Below, in pieces: positions 16,245-25,633 of a DNA stretch of 64,000 nt. A program made the translations under genes and the position numbers. This DNA comes from Sanguibacter suarezii NBRC 16159. GTDB taxonomy: Bacteria > Actinomycetota > Actinomycetes > Actinomycetales > Cellulomonadaceae. The notes under the pieces were generated by a model. It did no database searches. It had not been told where the DNA came from and saw only the letters and a list, made by a program, of their open reading frames with translations. Positions within the stretch are counted from its first letter, which is position 1; each line of letters starts with the position of its first letter. Location: positions 186,001 through 250,000 of the forward strand of contig NZ_BCRT01000013.1 in assembly GCF_001552735.1 (NCBI RefSeq), given 5' to 3'.

Positions 16245-18344
16245 TCAGCCGGCGGTGTCGAGCCCGCGGCGCGCGAGCAGCGGCGCGATCGCCGGTCCGC
16301 GCCCGCGCAGCCGGGCGAAGGCCTCCATCGGGTCCATCGAGCCGCCCACCGCGAGCAGCTGAGTGCGGAACCGGTCACCGCTCGTACGGTTGAGCACGCG
16401 CCCGTCCACGGCGTTCTCCGTGAACCACTCCACGGTGTCCGCGTCCAGCACCTCCGACCAGATGTAGGAGTAGTACCCGGCGGAGTAACCGCCTCCGAAG
16501 ATGTGGTTGAAGTACGTCGTGCGGTACCGGGCCGGCACGGCACGCAGCGCCAGGCCCACGGCCTCCAGGGCTGCGCCCTCGAAGGGCAGCACCTCCTCGA
16601 CGGCGGTGGGGACCGCGTCCGGACCGATCTGGTGCCAGGCCTGGTCGAGCAGCGTCGCGGCGAGGTACTCCGACGTGGCGAAGCCCTCGTTGAACTGACG
16701 GGACTCGATCATCGTGGTGATCCACTGCGCCGGCAGCGGCTCGCCGGTCTCGTGGTGCACCGCGTAGGCGCTGAGGATCTGGGGCTCCCACGCCCACATC
16801 TCGTTGACCTGAGAGGGGTACTCGACGAAGTCGCGGGGCACCTCGGTGCCCGAGTGCGAGGGGTAGTGCACCGCGGAGAAGAGCCCGTGCAGCGCGTGCC
16901 CGAACTCGTGGAAGAGGGTGATGACCTCGTCGAAGACGAGGAGCGTCGGCTCACCTGCCGGTGGCTTGACGATGTTGAGGTTGTTGACCACGACCGGGCG
17001 CTCGTCGAGCAGGAAGCTCTGGTCGACGAGGTTGTTCATCCACGCTCCCCCACGCTTGGACTCGCGGGTGTAGAAGTCGGCCAGGAACAGGCCCAGGCCG
17101 GTGCCGTCGGCGTCGATGACCTCGAAGACGCGGACGTCCGGGTGGTAGCCGAGGAGGTCGGTGCGCTCGGTGAAGGTGATGCCGTAGAGCGCCGTCGCGG
17201 CGGCGAACACCCCCTTGCGCAGGACCGTCTCCAGCTCGAGGTAGGGGCGCAGCAGCGCGTCGTCGAGGGAGTAGCGCTCCTTGCGGACCCGCTCGGCGTA
17301 GTAGGCCCAGTCCCAGGCCTCGAGCACGGCGTCGGGGTCGTCGAGGTCCGCGGCCAGGGCCGCCTGCAGGTCGGCGGCCTCCGCCAGGGCGTTCGCTGCC
17401 GCAGCCGGGGCCAGCGGGGCGAGCATGGTGTTGACGGCCTCGGTGGTCTTGGCGGTGGCGTCCTCGGCGATGTAGGCGGCGTGGTGGTCGTAGCCGAGCA
17501 GGCGTGCGTGCTCGGCGCGCAGCCGCACGAGCTCCAGGACGGTCTCGCGGGTGTCGGTGTCGTCTCCGGTCGCCCCGCGGGTCACCGAGGCCTCGTGGAC
17601 CCGGCGGCGCACGTCACGACGACGCAGCGAGGCGAGCACCCCCTGCTGGGTGGGCAGCTGCATCTCGAGCAGGTAGGCCCCCTCGTCCCCGCGGTCCGCA
17701 GCCGCCTGCGCCGCGGCCGCGACGGCGTCGTCGGGCAGGCCCTCGAGGTCACGGACGTCGGTGACGAGCACGCTCGCGGCGTTGGCGCCGGCGAGGAGCT
17801 TGCGGCCGAAGGTCGCCTCCAGGGAGGTCATGCGGGAGTTGAGGTCACGCAGGGTCGCCTGGTCGGCCTCGGGGAGGTTGATCCCGGAGCGGCGGAAGTC
17901 CTGCAGCAGGGTGGCCAGCAGCCAGGCGCTGTCGGGGGTGAGGGCCACCTGGCCGGCGCGGGCCGCGGCGTCGAGCAGGGCGACGCGGGCGTAGAGGCCG
18001 GCGTTCATGAAGATCGCGTCGTGGTGGGCCGAGAGCTCGGGGGCGAGCTCTTCCTCGATGTCCTCCAGGACCGCGCTGGAGTCCGCGCTGGCGATGTTGT
18101 AGAGCACGCTCAGCGTGCGTCCGAGCAGGTCGCCGCTCCGCTCGAGGGCCTCGAGGGTGTTCTCCACGGTCGGCGGCTCGGGGTTGTCCACGATCGCGGC
18201 GATCTCAGCCAGCTCGGCGGCCATGCCGGCGCGCGCGGCGGGCAGGTAGTGCTCGTCGCGGATGGCGGCGAAGTCGGGCAGACCGTAGGGCAGGGACGAC
18301 GGGCTCGCGAAGGGGTTCTCGAGCAGGTTCTCGGAGAGATGCAT
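16245..18344 (-). CDS. M3-family zinc oligopeptidase (Dcp/PrlC type)
   Basis: A large cytoplasmic peptidase that degrades short peptides, such as the products of proteases. The zinc motif is in VITLFHEFGHALHGLFSAVHYPS (HEFGH) with the third ligand Glu in FVEYPSQVNEMW. The N-terminal sequence NPFASPSSLPYGLPDFAAIRDEHY and overall length of about 700 match peptidyl-dipeptidase Dcp/oligopeptidase A. Starts at 18356 and 18344 are both ATG. The second is given because a -10-like TATGAA lies seven bases upstream; the choice is not certain. Divergent from the SDR gene, with 117 bases between the chosen starts. Confidence 0.92.
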   Translation of the reverse strand: MHLSENLLENPFASPSSLPYGLPDFAAIRDEHYLPAARAGMAAELAEIAAIVDNPEPPTVENTLEALERSGDLLGRTLSVLYNIASADSSAVLEDIEEELAPELSAHHDAIFMNAGLYARVALLDAAARAGQVALTPDSAWLLATLLQDFRRSGINLPEADQATLRDLNSRMTSLEATFGRKLLAGANAASVLVTDVRDLEGLPDDAVAAAAQAAADRGDEGAYLLEMQLPTQQGVLASLRRRDVRRRVHEASVTRGATGDDTDTRETVLELVRLRAEHARLLGYDHHAAYIAEDATAKTTEAVNTMLAPLAPAAAANALAEAADLQAALAADLDDPDAVLEAWDWAYYAERVRKERYSLDDALLRPYLELETVLRKGVFAAATALYGITFTERTDLLGYHPDVRVFEVIDADGTGLGLFLADFYTRESKRGGAWMNNLVDQSFLLDERPVVVNNLNIVKPPAGEPTLLVFDEVITLFHEFGHALHGLFSAVHYPSHSGTEVPRDFVEYPSQVNEMWAWEPQILSAYAVHHETGEPLPAQWITTMIESRQFNEGFATSEYLAATLLDQAWHQIGPDAVPTAVEEVLPFEGAALEAVGLALRAVPARYRTTYFNHIFGGGYSAGYYSYIWSEVLDADTVEWFTENAVDGRVLNRTSGDRFRTQLLAVGGSMDPMEAFARLRGRGPAIAPLLARRGLDTAG

Positions 18345-18461
18345 GCCCCCATTCATACGGGAGAACCGCTCTCAGGTCGATCTCGACCGTGAAGATGCCG
18401 ACGGCGGCGACCCGAGGCACGATGGAAAGTCCCTGTGACCTGCGACCACGAAGGAGACTCC

Positions 18462-19343
18462 ATGACTGCCAACCAGCCGACCGAACCCCTCCCCCCAGGC
18501 CTGCCGGCCCAGCAGCAGCAGCCCCCGGGCCTCACCGAGCCGATGCGCCCTCAGCCCGACCACGGCGAGTCCAGCTATCGCGGCACCGACCGCCTGCTCG
18601 GCAAGAAGGCGTTCATCACCGGTGGTGACTCGGGCATCGGACGCGCCGTGGCCATCGCCTTCGCCCGCGAGGGCGCGGACGTCGCCATCTCCTACCTCCC
18701 TGAGGAGCAGGAGGACGCCGAGGTCACCCGCCAGCTCATCGAGGACGCCGGACGTCACGCGGTGCTCGTGCCGGGCGACCTCACCCAGGAGAGCGAGAGC
18801 CGGGCCGCGGTGGCGACCGCGGTGCTCGAGCTCGGTGGTCTTGACGTGCTCGTCAACAACGCCGGCTACCAGATGGCGCGGCGGGAGTCGATCGCCGACA
18901 TCACCACCGAGGAGCTCGACCGGACCTTCAAGACGAACCTCTATGCCTTGTTCTGGGTGACCCAGACGGCGCTCGAGCACCTGCCCAGCGGTGGGTCGAT
19001 CATCAACAACGCCTCGATCCAGGCGTACCAGCCATCGACCTCGCTGCTCGACTACGCCGCGACGAAGGCTGCGATCACGAACTTCACCGTCAACCTCGCA
19101 TCCGAGGTGGGGCCGCGAGGCATCCGGGTCAACGCCGTGGCGCCCGGGCCGATCTGGACGCCGCTGCAGCCTGCGACCCAGTTCAACGAGAAGATCGAGG
19201 CCTTTGGCACGGACACCCCGTTGGGTCGCCCCGGGCAGCCGGGCGAGGTCGCTCCGGCCTTCGTCTTCCTGGCCGACGACGCGACCGCGAGCTACGTCTC
19301 GGGGACCGTCCTCGGCGTCACCGGCGGCAAGCCGGTGTTCTAG
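18462..19343 (+). CDS. SDR-family oxidoreductase, YghA-like
   Basis: Short-chain dehydrogenase of the group with a 45-residue Pro/Gln-rich N-terminal extension (PDHGESSYRGTDRLLGKKAFITGG), as in E. coli YghA and Bacillus stress-induced reductases. NAD(P) site GGDSGIGRA, NNAG motif VNNAGYQM, catalytic Ser in INNASIQAY, and YxxxK in DYAATKAAI. Substrate unknown; relatives act on aldehydes or sugar alcohols. ATG at 18462 is chosen because AAGGAG lies five bases upstream; a GTG at 18435 would lengthen it by nine residues. Convergent with ald. Confidence 0.9.
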   Translation: MTANQPTEPLPPGLPAQQQQPPGLTEPMRPQPDHGESSYRGTDRLLGKKAFITGGDSGIGRAVAIAFAREGADVAISYLPEEQEDAEVTRQLIEDAGRHAVLVPGDLTQESESRAAVATAVLELGGLDVLVNNAGYQMARRESIADITTEELDRTFKTNLYALFWVTQTALEHLPSGGSIINNASIQAYQPSTSLLDYAATKAAITNFTVNLASEVGPRGIRVNAVAPGPIWTPLQPATQFNEKIEAFGTDTPLGRPGQPGEVAPAFVFLADDATASYVSGTVLGVTGGKPVF

Positions 19344-19373
19344 GAGCCGTTCTCGGAGCCCGTCCCCCGGTGC

Positions 19374-20531
19374 TCATGCCGGGCCGGCGGGCATGCCGTG
19401 GCTCATGCCGTGCGCCTGGGCCACCTCGGCGCTGACCAGGCGGCCGCCCTGAGTCATCAGGCCGGCCGCCAGGGCCGGCTCCCGGAGCAGCAGCTGCGCG
19501 ACGGCGTCGGCTGCGGTCGTCGCCGTCGCTGCTGCTGGCTGGGTGGCCTGCGCTGACGCGAGCAGCGTCAGGTAGGGCAGCGTCGCGTTGGTCAGCGCCT
19601 GCGTGCTCGTCACCGGCACCGCGCCAGGCATGTTGGCCACGGCGTAGAAGATGCTCTGGTGGACCGGGTAGACCGGGTTCGTGTGCGTCGTCGGGCGGGT
19701 GTCCTCGAAGCACCCACCCTGGTCGACGGCGATGTCCACGAGGACAGAGCCCGGCTGCATCCGTGAGACGAGCTCGTTGGAGACCAGCCGCGGGGTCCGT
19801 GCGCCCGGGACCAGCACCGCCCCGATGACCAGGTCCGCGCTCAGCACCTCCCGCTCGATGCTCGCGGCGGTCGAGATGACCGTCCGCACAGCCGGCCCCA
19901 GCTCGGTGTCGATCTCCCGCAGGGTGGCCGCAGACAGGTCGATGACGGAGACGTCGGCGCGCATCCCCACAGCGGTCTGGGCGGCGTTGCGACCAGCGGT
20001 GCCACCGCCGATGATGACCACCTTGGCAGGCCGCGTGCCGGGCACCCCACCCATGAGCACCCCGGTGCCACCGGCCGGACGCAGCAGGTAGTACGCCCCC
20101 ACCTGAGGAGCCAGCCGCCCCGCGACCTCGCTCATCGGCGCCAGCAACGGCAACGAGCCGTCCGGGAGGCGGACGGTCTCGTAGGCGATCGCCGTCGTGC
20201 CGGCGTCGAGCAGCGCCTGGGTGCAGGCACGGTCCGCGGCCAGGTGCAGGTAGGTGAACAGGACGAGGTCATCCCGCAGGTAGGGGTACTCCTGCGGGAG
20301 GGGTTCCTTGACCTTGCAGACGATCTGGCTCTCGCGCCACACGGTCGCGGGGTCCTCGACGACCGTGGCGCCGGCGGCGGCGTAGTCGGCGTCGCTGATC
20401 GACGACCCCGCACCGGCTCCGGCCTGGACGAGGACCTCGTGACCGGCGCGCACCAGGTGGTGCGCGCCGTCGGCAGTGAGCGCGACGCGCAGCTCGTTGT
20501 CCTTGGCCTCGACGGGGATGCCGATACGCAT
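19374..20531 (-). CDS. ald: Alanine dehydrogenase
   Basis: NAD-dependent interconversion of L-alanine with pyruvate and ammonia; a hexamer in the cytoplasm. N-terminus MRIGIPVEAKDNELRVALT carries the substrate-binding Arg (R15), with Lys in VCKVKEPLP and His in FTYLHLAADR. NAD site VVIIGGGTAGRNAA. Length 385 is slightly over the usual 370, with a His/Met/Gly-containing tail. The start overlaps the stop of the AI-2E transporter gene as TGATG, so the two are translationally coupled. Confidence 0.95.
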   Translation of the reverse strand: MRIGIPVEAKDNELRVALTADGAHHLVRAGHEVLVQAGAGAGSSISDADYAAAGATVVEDPATVWRESQIVCKVKEPLPQEYPYLRDDLVLFTYLHLAADRACTQALLDAGTTAIAYETVRLPDGSLPLLAPMSEVAGRLAPQVGAYYLLRPAGGTGVLMGGVPGTRPAKVVIIGGGTAGRNAAQTAVGMRADVSVIDLSAATLREIDTELGPAVRTVISTAASIEREVLSADLVIGAVLVPGARTPRLVSNELVSRMQPGSVLVDIAVDQGGCFEDTRPTTHTNPVYPVHQSIFYAVANMPGAVPVTSTQALTNATLPYLTLLASAQATQPAAATATTAADAVAQLLLREPALAAGLMTQGGRLVSAEVAQAHGMSHGMPAGPA

Positions 20532-21928
20532 CAGGACTCCTCAGGGTCGGTCGACGCGCGCTTGATCGAGGCACGGTCGGTGGAGGCACGGTCGGTTGAG
20601 GCGGCCGGGCGCGAGCGGGGCGTACCGGGATGGGCGTGGTGGGACGGGTTCGGCCGCGCCGGACGGGCGGCACGACGGGGCGCGTCACCCGGATCGTGGT
20701 GCTCGTCAGCGCTGTCCTTGTCGTGCGGACCGTTCTTGTCGAGCTGGTGGGACGCGTCCGTCTCGTAAGGTTCCTCGGTCTCCTCCCTCGTCTCCGCGTC
20801 CTGCATCGGTGGGTCGAGGTGACTGCGGAGCTGGGAGAAGACCGCCCAGACCACCGCGACCAGCGGCACCGCGATGACCGCGCCGAGGATCCCGGCCAGC
20901 AGCGTGCCGCAGGTGACCGAGATCGCCACGACGATCGGGTGCAGGGACACCTGCTTGCCCATGACCAGCGGCTGCAGGATGTGTCCTTCGAACTGGCCGA
21001 TGAGCGCGATGCCGATGCCGACGATCGCGGCCTTGACCACGCCGTCGACCGCGAGGGCCACGACCATGGCGACCACCATCGCGGCGGGGGCACCGACCAG
21101 CGGGATGAACGCACCGATGAAGACGAGCACCGCGAGCGGCGCCGCGAGCGGCACTCCCAGGATGGACAGGAAGATCCCTGCCAGCAGCCCGTCGGTGATC
21201 GCGATGATCACGGTGCCGCGGGTGTAGCCGGAGAAGGTGTACCAGCCGGCGCCGCCCACGACCTTCCAGGTGTCGCGCATCCGCGAGGGCAGCTGGTTGA
21301 GGAACCAGGTCCACATCGCGCTCCCCCGGGCGAGGAAGAAGATGGTGCAGAACACCGCCAGCGCGAGCGCTGTGAACACCTCCACGACCGTGCCGGCCTG
21401 CTCGAAGGCCGTGCCGGCGATGTCACCGGCGTGGTCCTGGACCCACTTCTGGGCGTCGGCGAGCCACGCGTCGAAGTCGGCTTCGGTGATGGAGAACGGC
21501 AAGGGCCCGTCCTCGAAGAAGTCGAAGATCCGGCCGATGCCGGTGGTGAACTGCTCCGAGAGGTTGTGCCACTGCCCGGCGACGGAGGCGACGACGTAGG
21601 TGAGCAGCCCGCCGATGACGAGCAGACCGGACAGCATCGCCAGGGCTGTGGCCAGCCCGCGGGGCATGACCTTGGAGTAGACGTTGACGACCGGCCGCAG
21701 CACGGCGGTGAAGACCATCGCGACGAAGAGCGCGACGAAGACGAGCTGGACCTTCGCGGTCGCGAAGACCACGAGCGAGACGACGATGACCACGAGGATG
21801 AGGCGCCACGACCATCCGGCGGCGTTCTTCAACCATTGAGGCACGGTGTCGACGGGAGCGTGGACCGGCGGGCGGATCGATGCTGTGTTCCGCCTCACAC
21901 TTGCGGTCCGTACTCGCTGACCTGACAT
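20531..21928 (-). CDS. AI-2E family transporter (PerM/TqsA type)
   Basis: A membrane protein of the AI-2E/PerM family: eight predicted segments with the long interhelical region (about 110-190) and the typical GxxxGxxxG-rich helices near GIALIGQFEGHILQPLVMGKQVSLHPIVV. The family includes the AI-2 exporter TqsA and Na+/H+ antiporter-like proteins, so the cargo is undetermined. The last 90 residues are a charged low-complexity tail (Glu, Asp, His, then Arg/Thr/Ser repeats RASTDRASIKRASTD), cytoplasmic and not part of the fold. First gene of a two-gene operon with ald; export of a compound linked to alanine metabolism is a guess only. Confidence 0.88.
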   Translation of the reverse strand: MSGQRVRTASVRRNTASIRPPVHAPVDTVPQWLKNAAGWSWRLILVVIVVSLVVFATAKVQLVFVALFVAMVFTAVLRPVVNVYSKVMPRGLATALAMLSGLLVIGGLLTYVVASVAGQWHNLSEQFTTGIGRIFDFFEDGPLPFSITEADFDAWLADAQKWVQDHAGDIAGTAFEQAGTVVEVFTALALAVFCTIFFLARGSAMWTWFLNQLPSRMRDTWKVVGGAGWYTFSGYTRGTVIIAITDGLLAGIFLSILGVPLAAPLAVLVFIGAFIPLVGAPAAMVVAMVVALAVDGVVKAAIVGIGIALIGQFEGHILQPLVMGKQVSLHPIVVAISVTCGTLLAGILGAVIAVPLVAVVWAVFSQLRSHLDPPMQDAETREETEEPYETDASHQLDKNGPHDKDSADEHHDPGDAPRRAARPARPNPSHHAHPGTPRSRPAASTDRASTDRASIKRASTDPEES

Positions 21929-22092
21929 GCGGCCTCACCAACTTCCTAGATTCCGCGGATTTCCAGCGATGAACAGCAAAAACACTACTCCGCGGGGCCG
22001 CTTGCGGAGCAGTGACAGGCCGCGCGCACCCCACCGAGCACCCACCCGCAAGTCTCCACCCGACCCCCGATTCATGCTCGACGCCGAAACCG

Positions 22093-22101
22093 TGCTAGAT
22101 T
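22093..22101 (+). promoter_or_regulatory. Extended -10 promoter of tRNA-Leu
   Basis: TGCTAGATT is an extended -10 (TGn followed by TAGATT). It would start transcription near 22108, about 40 bases before the mature tRNA. The region is AT-richer than its surroundings. No clear -35 is visible, as expected for an extended -10. Confidence 0.4.
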
Positions 22102-22145
22102 TTCCGACGCACCCAAGAGAACGAAAAGTTCTTGAAGGTCCACCT

Positions 22146-22228
22146 GCCCAGGTGGCGGAATGGCAGACGCGCTAGCTTGAGGTGCTAGTGTCCGTAAGGA
22201 CGTGGGGGTTCAAGTCCCCCTCTGGGCA
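22146..22228 (+). tRNA. tRNA-Leu (anticodon GAG)
   Basis: Full cloverleaf of a class II tRNA: acceptor GCCCAGG pairing with TCTGGGC, D-arm GGCGGAATGGCAGACGC, anticodon stem CTAGC/GCTAG with loop TTGAGGT (anticodon GAG, reading CUC and CUU), a long variable arm (TGTCCGTAAGGACG), and T-arm GGGGG TTCAAGT CCCCC. The discriminator is A. The CCA end is not encoded. Eighty-three bases. Confidence 0.95.
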
Positions 22229-22251
22229 CTCGTTGAGACAGCGAATGAGAA

Positions 22252-22281
22252 GGGCCCTGGTCTTCGGATCAGGGCCTTTTT
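22252..22281 (+). terminator. Rho-independent terminator of tRNA-Leu
   Basis: GGGCCCTGGTC pairs with GATCAGGGCCT round a TTCG tetraloop and is followed by TTTTT (22277-22281). This is one of the few terminators in the window with a clear T tract and lies 24 bases after the tRNA. Confidence 0.85.
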
Positions 22282-22320
22282 CGTATCAGTCCCAGTCCTA
22301 CGACATCAACGGAGATGTGC

Positions 22321-23187
22321 GTGACTGCTTCCTCGTCCCCCCGTACGCGCCGGCGCACCAGCGTCCTCGTCCTGACCTTCGCGGCGACCTGCTTCATCCA
22401 CCTCGTCGCCCATCTCGCCGGCCTGGACACCGTCGCGACGGTGTCCCAGTGGCTGCTCATGCCGCTGCTCGCCCTCGCGCTCGCCTCCGCCACCTCCGGC
22501 GCGCCGCGCGGCCGCCTCGTCCGCCTCACGCTCGTCGCCCTCGGCTTCTCCTGGCTCGGAGACACCGCGCCCGACGCCGTCCCTGACGACGCCGCCTTCC
22601 TCGTCCTGGTCGGCTTCTTCCTCGTGGCCCAGGTCGTCTACGTGGTCGCCTTCTGGCCCTACCGGCACGCCAGCGTCCTCTCCCCCAGCCAGCCCGCCCG
22701 ACGTCGGGCGCTGGCTCTGGTGTATCTCCTGGCCCTGATCGTCCTCGTCGTGGCGTGCGCCCCGGGGGCCGGCTCGCTGCTCGTCCCCGTGCTCGTCTAC
22801 GGGGCGACGCTGACGCTCATGGCGGCCCTGGCGACCGGCGTCGGGCGGCTCGTGGCGCTCGGCGGGGCGGTGTTCGTCGTCTCGGACTCGCTCATCGCCC
22901 TCGAGGCCTTCGTGGACGGCTGGGCACTTCCCGCGCAGGGGTTCTGGGTGATGGTGACGTACATCGCGGCTCAGTGGCTCATCGTGGCTGGGGTGGTGCG
23001 GGCCGCCGCGGCGGATCGCGACGGCGACCGGGTGGGTGAGCGCGTGAGTGGTCGCGTGGGCGACCGCGGGTCGGGCCGTCGCGGCGAGCCCGCGGCGCGC
23101 AGGCCTGGAACCGGCACGGGCAGCGGCTCGGCTGGCGGCACGGTGGGCGGCACGGTGGGTGGCGAGCGGGCTGAGGCCGCGCCCTAG
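22321..23187 (+). CDS. YhhN-family membrane protein (lysoplasmalogenase-like)
   Basis: Eight or so membrane segments with the YhhN/TMEM86 pattern: LLMPLLALALA, FSWLGDTAPD (catalytic Asp region), FFLVAQVVYVVAFWP and GAVFVVSDSLIA. In animals this family hydrolyses the vinyl-ether bond of lysoplasmalogen; the bacterial role is not established. The last 55 residues are a Gly/Arg low-complexity tail. Start GTG at 22321 is preferred because GGAG lies six bases upstream; the ATG at 22315 directly abuts that site and could not use it. Its stop overlaps the stop of the next, convergent gene by four bases. Confidence 0.8.
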   Translation: MTASSSPRTRRRTSVLVLTFAATCFIHLVAHLAGLDTVATVSQWLLMPLLALALASATSGAPRGRLVRLTLVALGFSWLGDTAPDAVPDDAAFLVLVGFFLVAQVVYVVAFWPYRHASVLSPSQPARRRALALVYLLALIVLVVACAPGAGSLLVPVLVYGATLTLMAALATGVGRLVALGGAVFVVSDSLIALEAFVDGWALPAQGFWVMVTYIAAQWLIVAGVVRAAAADRDGDRVGERVSGRVGDRGSGRRGEPAARRPGTGTGSGSAGGTVGGTVGGERAEAAP

Positions 23188-23879
23188 ACGAGCCCGTCCG
23201 CGTCGGCCGCCAGGCGCTCACCAGCACGGAAGGCGGCGGCGAAGGCGAGGACGAGCGCCGCGATCAGCAGCGGGGTGAGCGTGAGCTGCGGCGGGCTCGT
23301 CACGAAGATCCCGTCGTCGGCGAGCCCGAGCCGTTCCAGCACCCGGATGCCCCCCAGCTGGGGCAGCAACGGGGCGAGCGACCCGGCGACGGCGATGACG
23401 CCGGCGAGGAGGGACAGGCAGCGGGCGTTCCCGACCGCGAAGGGCGTACCGGCTGCGATGCTGAGCACCACCGGGTAGATCAGGATCGCGCCGATCAGCA
23501 CTGCGAGGCCGCCCACGAGGGCGTCGCCGCGGCTGAGGATCTGCTCGAGGTGGGTCGAGTCCCACGCCGCGATGGTCACCTGGCCACCGTTGTCGCCGGT
23601 CCCGAGTGCTGCGGGCGGGAGCGTGGTGATCGACCCGTCCTCGATCTGCACGCCGTCGATCGAGAGGTCGACGCTCGGCCACTCTCCCTCCGGGGCGAGC
23701 AGAGTCACCGGAGCGCGGACCGTGGCCGGGACGATGGTGAGGGCGTTGATGGCGTAGCTCACCCCGGCGATGCCTACGATCACCCCGATGAGGAGGATGA
23801 GCCTGGCCAGCACCCGGATCCAGCGCGTGGGCCCCGGGTGGGCGTCAGGGCGGGCGGGGAGCGTGAGCGCGTGCGTCAT
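23184..23879 (-). CDS. DUF2975-like membrane protein
   Basis: 231 residues: an N-terminal membrane helix (VLARLILLIGVIVGIAGVSYAI), an extracytoplasmic domain of about 90 residues, then three membrane helices. GTPFAVGNARCLSLLAGVIAVAG resembles the conserved PF..N...L region of DUF2975 proteins. These usually sit next to an Xre-type regulator gene; none is present here. ATG at 23879 has GGAG seven bases upstream. A TAGGCT -10 overlaps the stop of the upstream SulP gene (23924-23929), so it can be transcribed separately. Function unknown. Confidence 0.65.
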   Translation of the reverse strand: MTHALTLPARPDAHPGPTRWIRVLARLILLIGVIVGIAGVSYAINALTIVPATVRAPVTLLAPEGEWPSVDLSIDGVQIEDGSITTLPPAALGTGDNGGQVTIAAWDSTHLEQILSRGDALVGGLAVLIGAILIYPVVLSIAAGTPFAVGNARCLSLLAGVIAVAGSLAPLLPQLGGIRVLERLGLADDGIFVTSPPQLTLTPLLIAALVLAFAAAFRAGERLAADADGLV

Positions 23880-23926
23880 GTCGGATCTCCGGTGATCTGC
23901 GAGACATATCGATGATCGAGATGAGC

Positions 23927-25633
23927 CTAGCGGGAGTCCTCGGTCAGGCACAGGGTGAGCTGCGGCGTCGGGCAGGTGGTGGATGCGGCGTGGGTGTCGG
24001 CGGATGGGACATGGGCGGCATGGGCGCGGGCGTGCGCGACGGCCTCGTCGAGGTCGGCGAACAGATGGTTGCGGTGGGTCAGCGAGGCGACGACGCCGAC
24101 GGCGTCCGCCAGGTGCTGGTGATGCGGCTGGATCCCTTTGACCAGGACGGTCACCCCGCGCCGTTCGAGCGTCTGGATCATCTCGGTCACGACGCGGGCC
24201 CCGGTGGCGTCCAGGGTCTGCAGCTGGGACATCCGCAGGATGACGACCGCCACGTCGTCGATCTCGGTGACGGCGTCGTGCATGCGGTCGGCCGCGCCGA
24301 AGAAGAGGGCGCCGTCGAGCCGGAAGAGCGCGATGCGGACGTCCTCGGCGCACGGGGTGCCTGGGAGCGGCTCCCGGTGGACCATTCCTGACCGCGCGAG
24401 CGTGCGCAGCGCGAAGAAAGCCGCGACGGTGATACCGATCCCGACGGCGACGATGAGGTCGAAGGAGATCGTGATGGCCGCGGTGACGACGAAGACGACC
24501 GCGTCGGAGCGGCTGGACCCCAGGACGCTGCGGACCGTCGACCGAGAGACCATCCGGCACGCGGTGACCATGAGGACGCCGGAGAGCGCAGCCAACGGGA
24601 TGTGCGAGACGACGCCGGCGGCCAGGTAGACCACCGCGAGGAGGCCTACGACGTGCACGATCGCAGCGAGCCGGGTCCGCCCGCCAGAGCGGACGTTGAC
24701 CGCGGTCCTGGCGATGGCGCCGGTGGCCGGCATGCCGCCGAACAATCCCGAGGCGATCGAGGCGAGGCCTTGCCCGACGAGCTCACGATCGGCGTCGTAG
24801 CGTCCGGTGTCGGCCATCGAGGCGGCGACCCGGGCGGAGAGCAACGACTCGACCGCAGCCAGCACGGCGACGGCGCACGCCGGGCCGAGGAGGGCGCTGA
24901 GGTCGGCGGCGGTCATCTGAGGCAGGGCGGGGGCTGGCAGCGAGCTGGGCAGCGCGCCGATCCGAGCCAACGAGACCCCGGAGGCTCCCGCGAGGACCGT
25001 GACGACGACGATCCCGACGATCGACCCCGGCAGCTGCGGGTGCCAGCGCGGCGCGAGCACCATGACGACGGCGACCACAGCGACGGCCACGAGGGGCCAG
25101 AGCGCCGTGGAACCGCCGGCGTGCGTCAGCGCCTGAGCGGCGGCGACGACGGCGATGGTGCTCTCGCCTGCCGGGGTGCCGACTGCGGCGGGGACCTGCT
25201 GGGCGAAGATGATGACCGCGATCCCGAGGGTGAACCCCTCGATCACCGGCCAGGGGATGTAGGAGACGACCCGCCCCAGGCGCAGCAGACCACCGACCAC
25301 GACGATCGCTCCGGCCATGAGGCTGACGACGGCGATGGCCCCGGTCCCGTGGGCGGCGACGATCGGCCCGAGCACGACGACCATGGCCCCGGTCGGACCG
25401 GACACCTGGACGTTGGAGCCGCCGAAGACTGCGGCGACCAGACCCGCGACGATCGCAGTGACCAGGCCGCTCGCAGCTCCGGCGCCGGAGCTCACACCGA
25501 AGGCCAGCGCGAGCGGGAGCGCGATGATCGCGACCGTGATCCCGGCGACGAGGTCCCCGCGCCAGGTGCGGGGCACTGACCGGTAGTCCTCGCGGGTCGG
25601 CAGGAGCGAGGCGAGGTGGCGGACGGCGGTCAT
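23927..25633 (-). CDS. SulP-family anion transporter with STAS domain
   Basis: SulP/SLC26-type carrier for sulfate, bicarbonate or other anions: about 12-14 membrane segments (WRGDLVAGITVAIIALPLALAFGVSSG starts the core), family motif VQVSGPTGAMVVVLGP, and a C-terminal STAS domain from about 430 (VAVVILRMSQLQTLDATGARVVTEMIQTLERRG). Length 568 is normal. The start overlaps the ArsR-type regulator gene as ATGA, an operon seen in many actinobacteria. No carbonic anhydrase gene is adjacent, so the cargo stays open. Confidence 0.9.
   Translation of the reverse strand: MTAVRHLASLLPTREDYRSVPRTWRGDLVAGITVAIIALPLALAFGVSSGAGAASGLVTAIVAGLVAAVFGGSNVQVSGPTGAMVVVLGPIVAAHGTGAIAVVSLMAGAIVVVGGLLRLGRVVSYIPWPVIEGFTLGIAVIIFAQQVPAAVGTPAGESTIAVVAAAQALTHAGGSTALWPLVAVAVVAVVMVLAPRWHPQLPGSIVGIVVVTVLAGASGVSLARIGALPSSLPAPALPQMTAADLSALLGPACAVAVLAAVESLLSARVAASMADTGRYDADRELVGQGLASIASGLFGGMPATGAIARTAVNVRSGGRTRLAAIVHVVGLLAVVYLAAGVVSHIPLAALSGVLMVTACRMVSRSTVRSVLGSSRSDAVVFVVTAAITISFDLIVAVGIGITVAAFFALRTLARSGMVHREPLPGTPCAEDVRIALFRLDGALFFGAADRMHDAVTEIDDVAVVILRMSQLQTLDATGARVVTEMIQTLERRGVTVLVKGIQPHHQHLADAVGVVASLTHRNHLFADLDEAVAHARAHAAHVPSADTHAASTTCPTPQLTLCLTEDSR

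Noticed and set aside
16107-18392. 761-codon plus-strand open frame opposite the M3 peptidase
   Set aside because: Same antisense artefact; the minus strand carries the HEFGH zinc motif and full family length.
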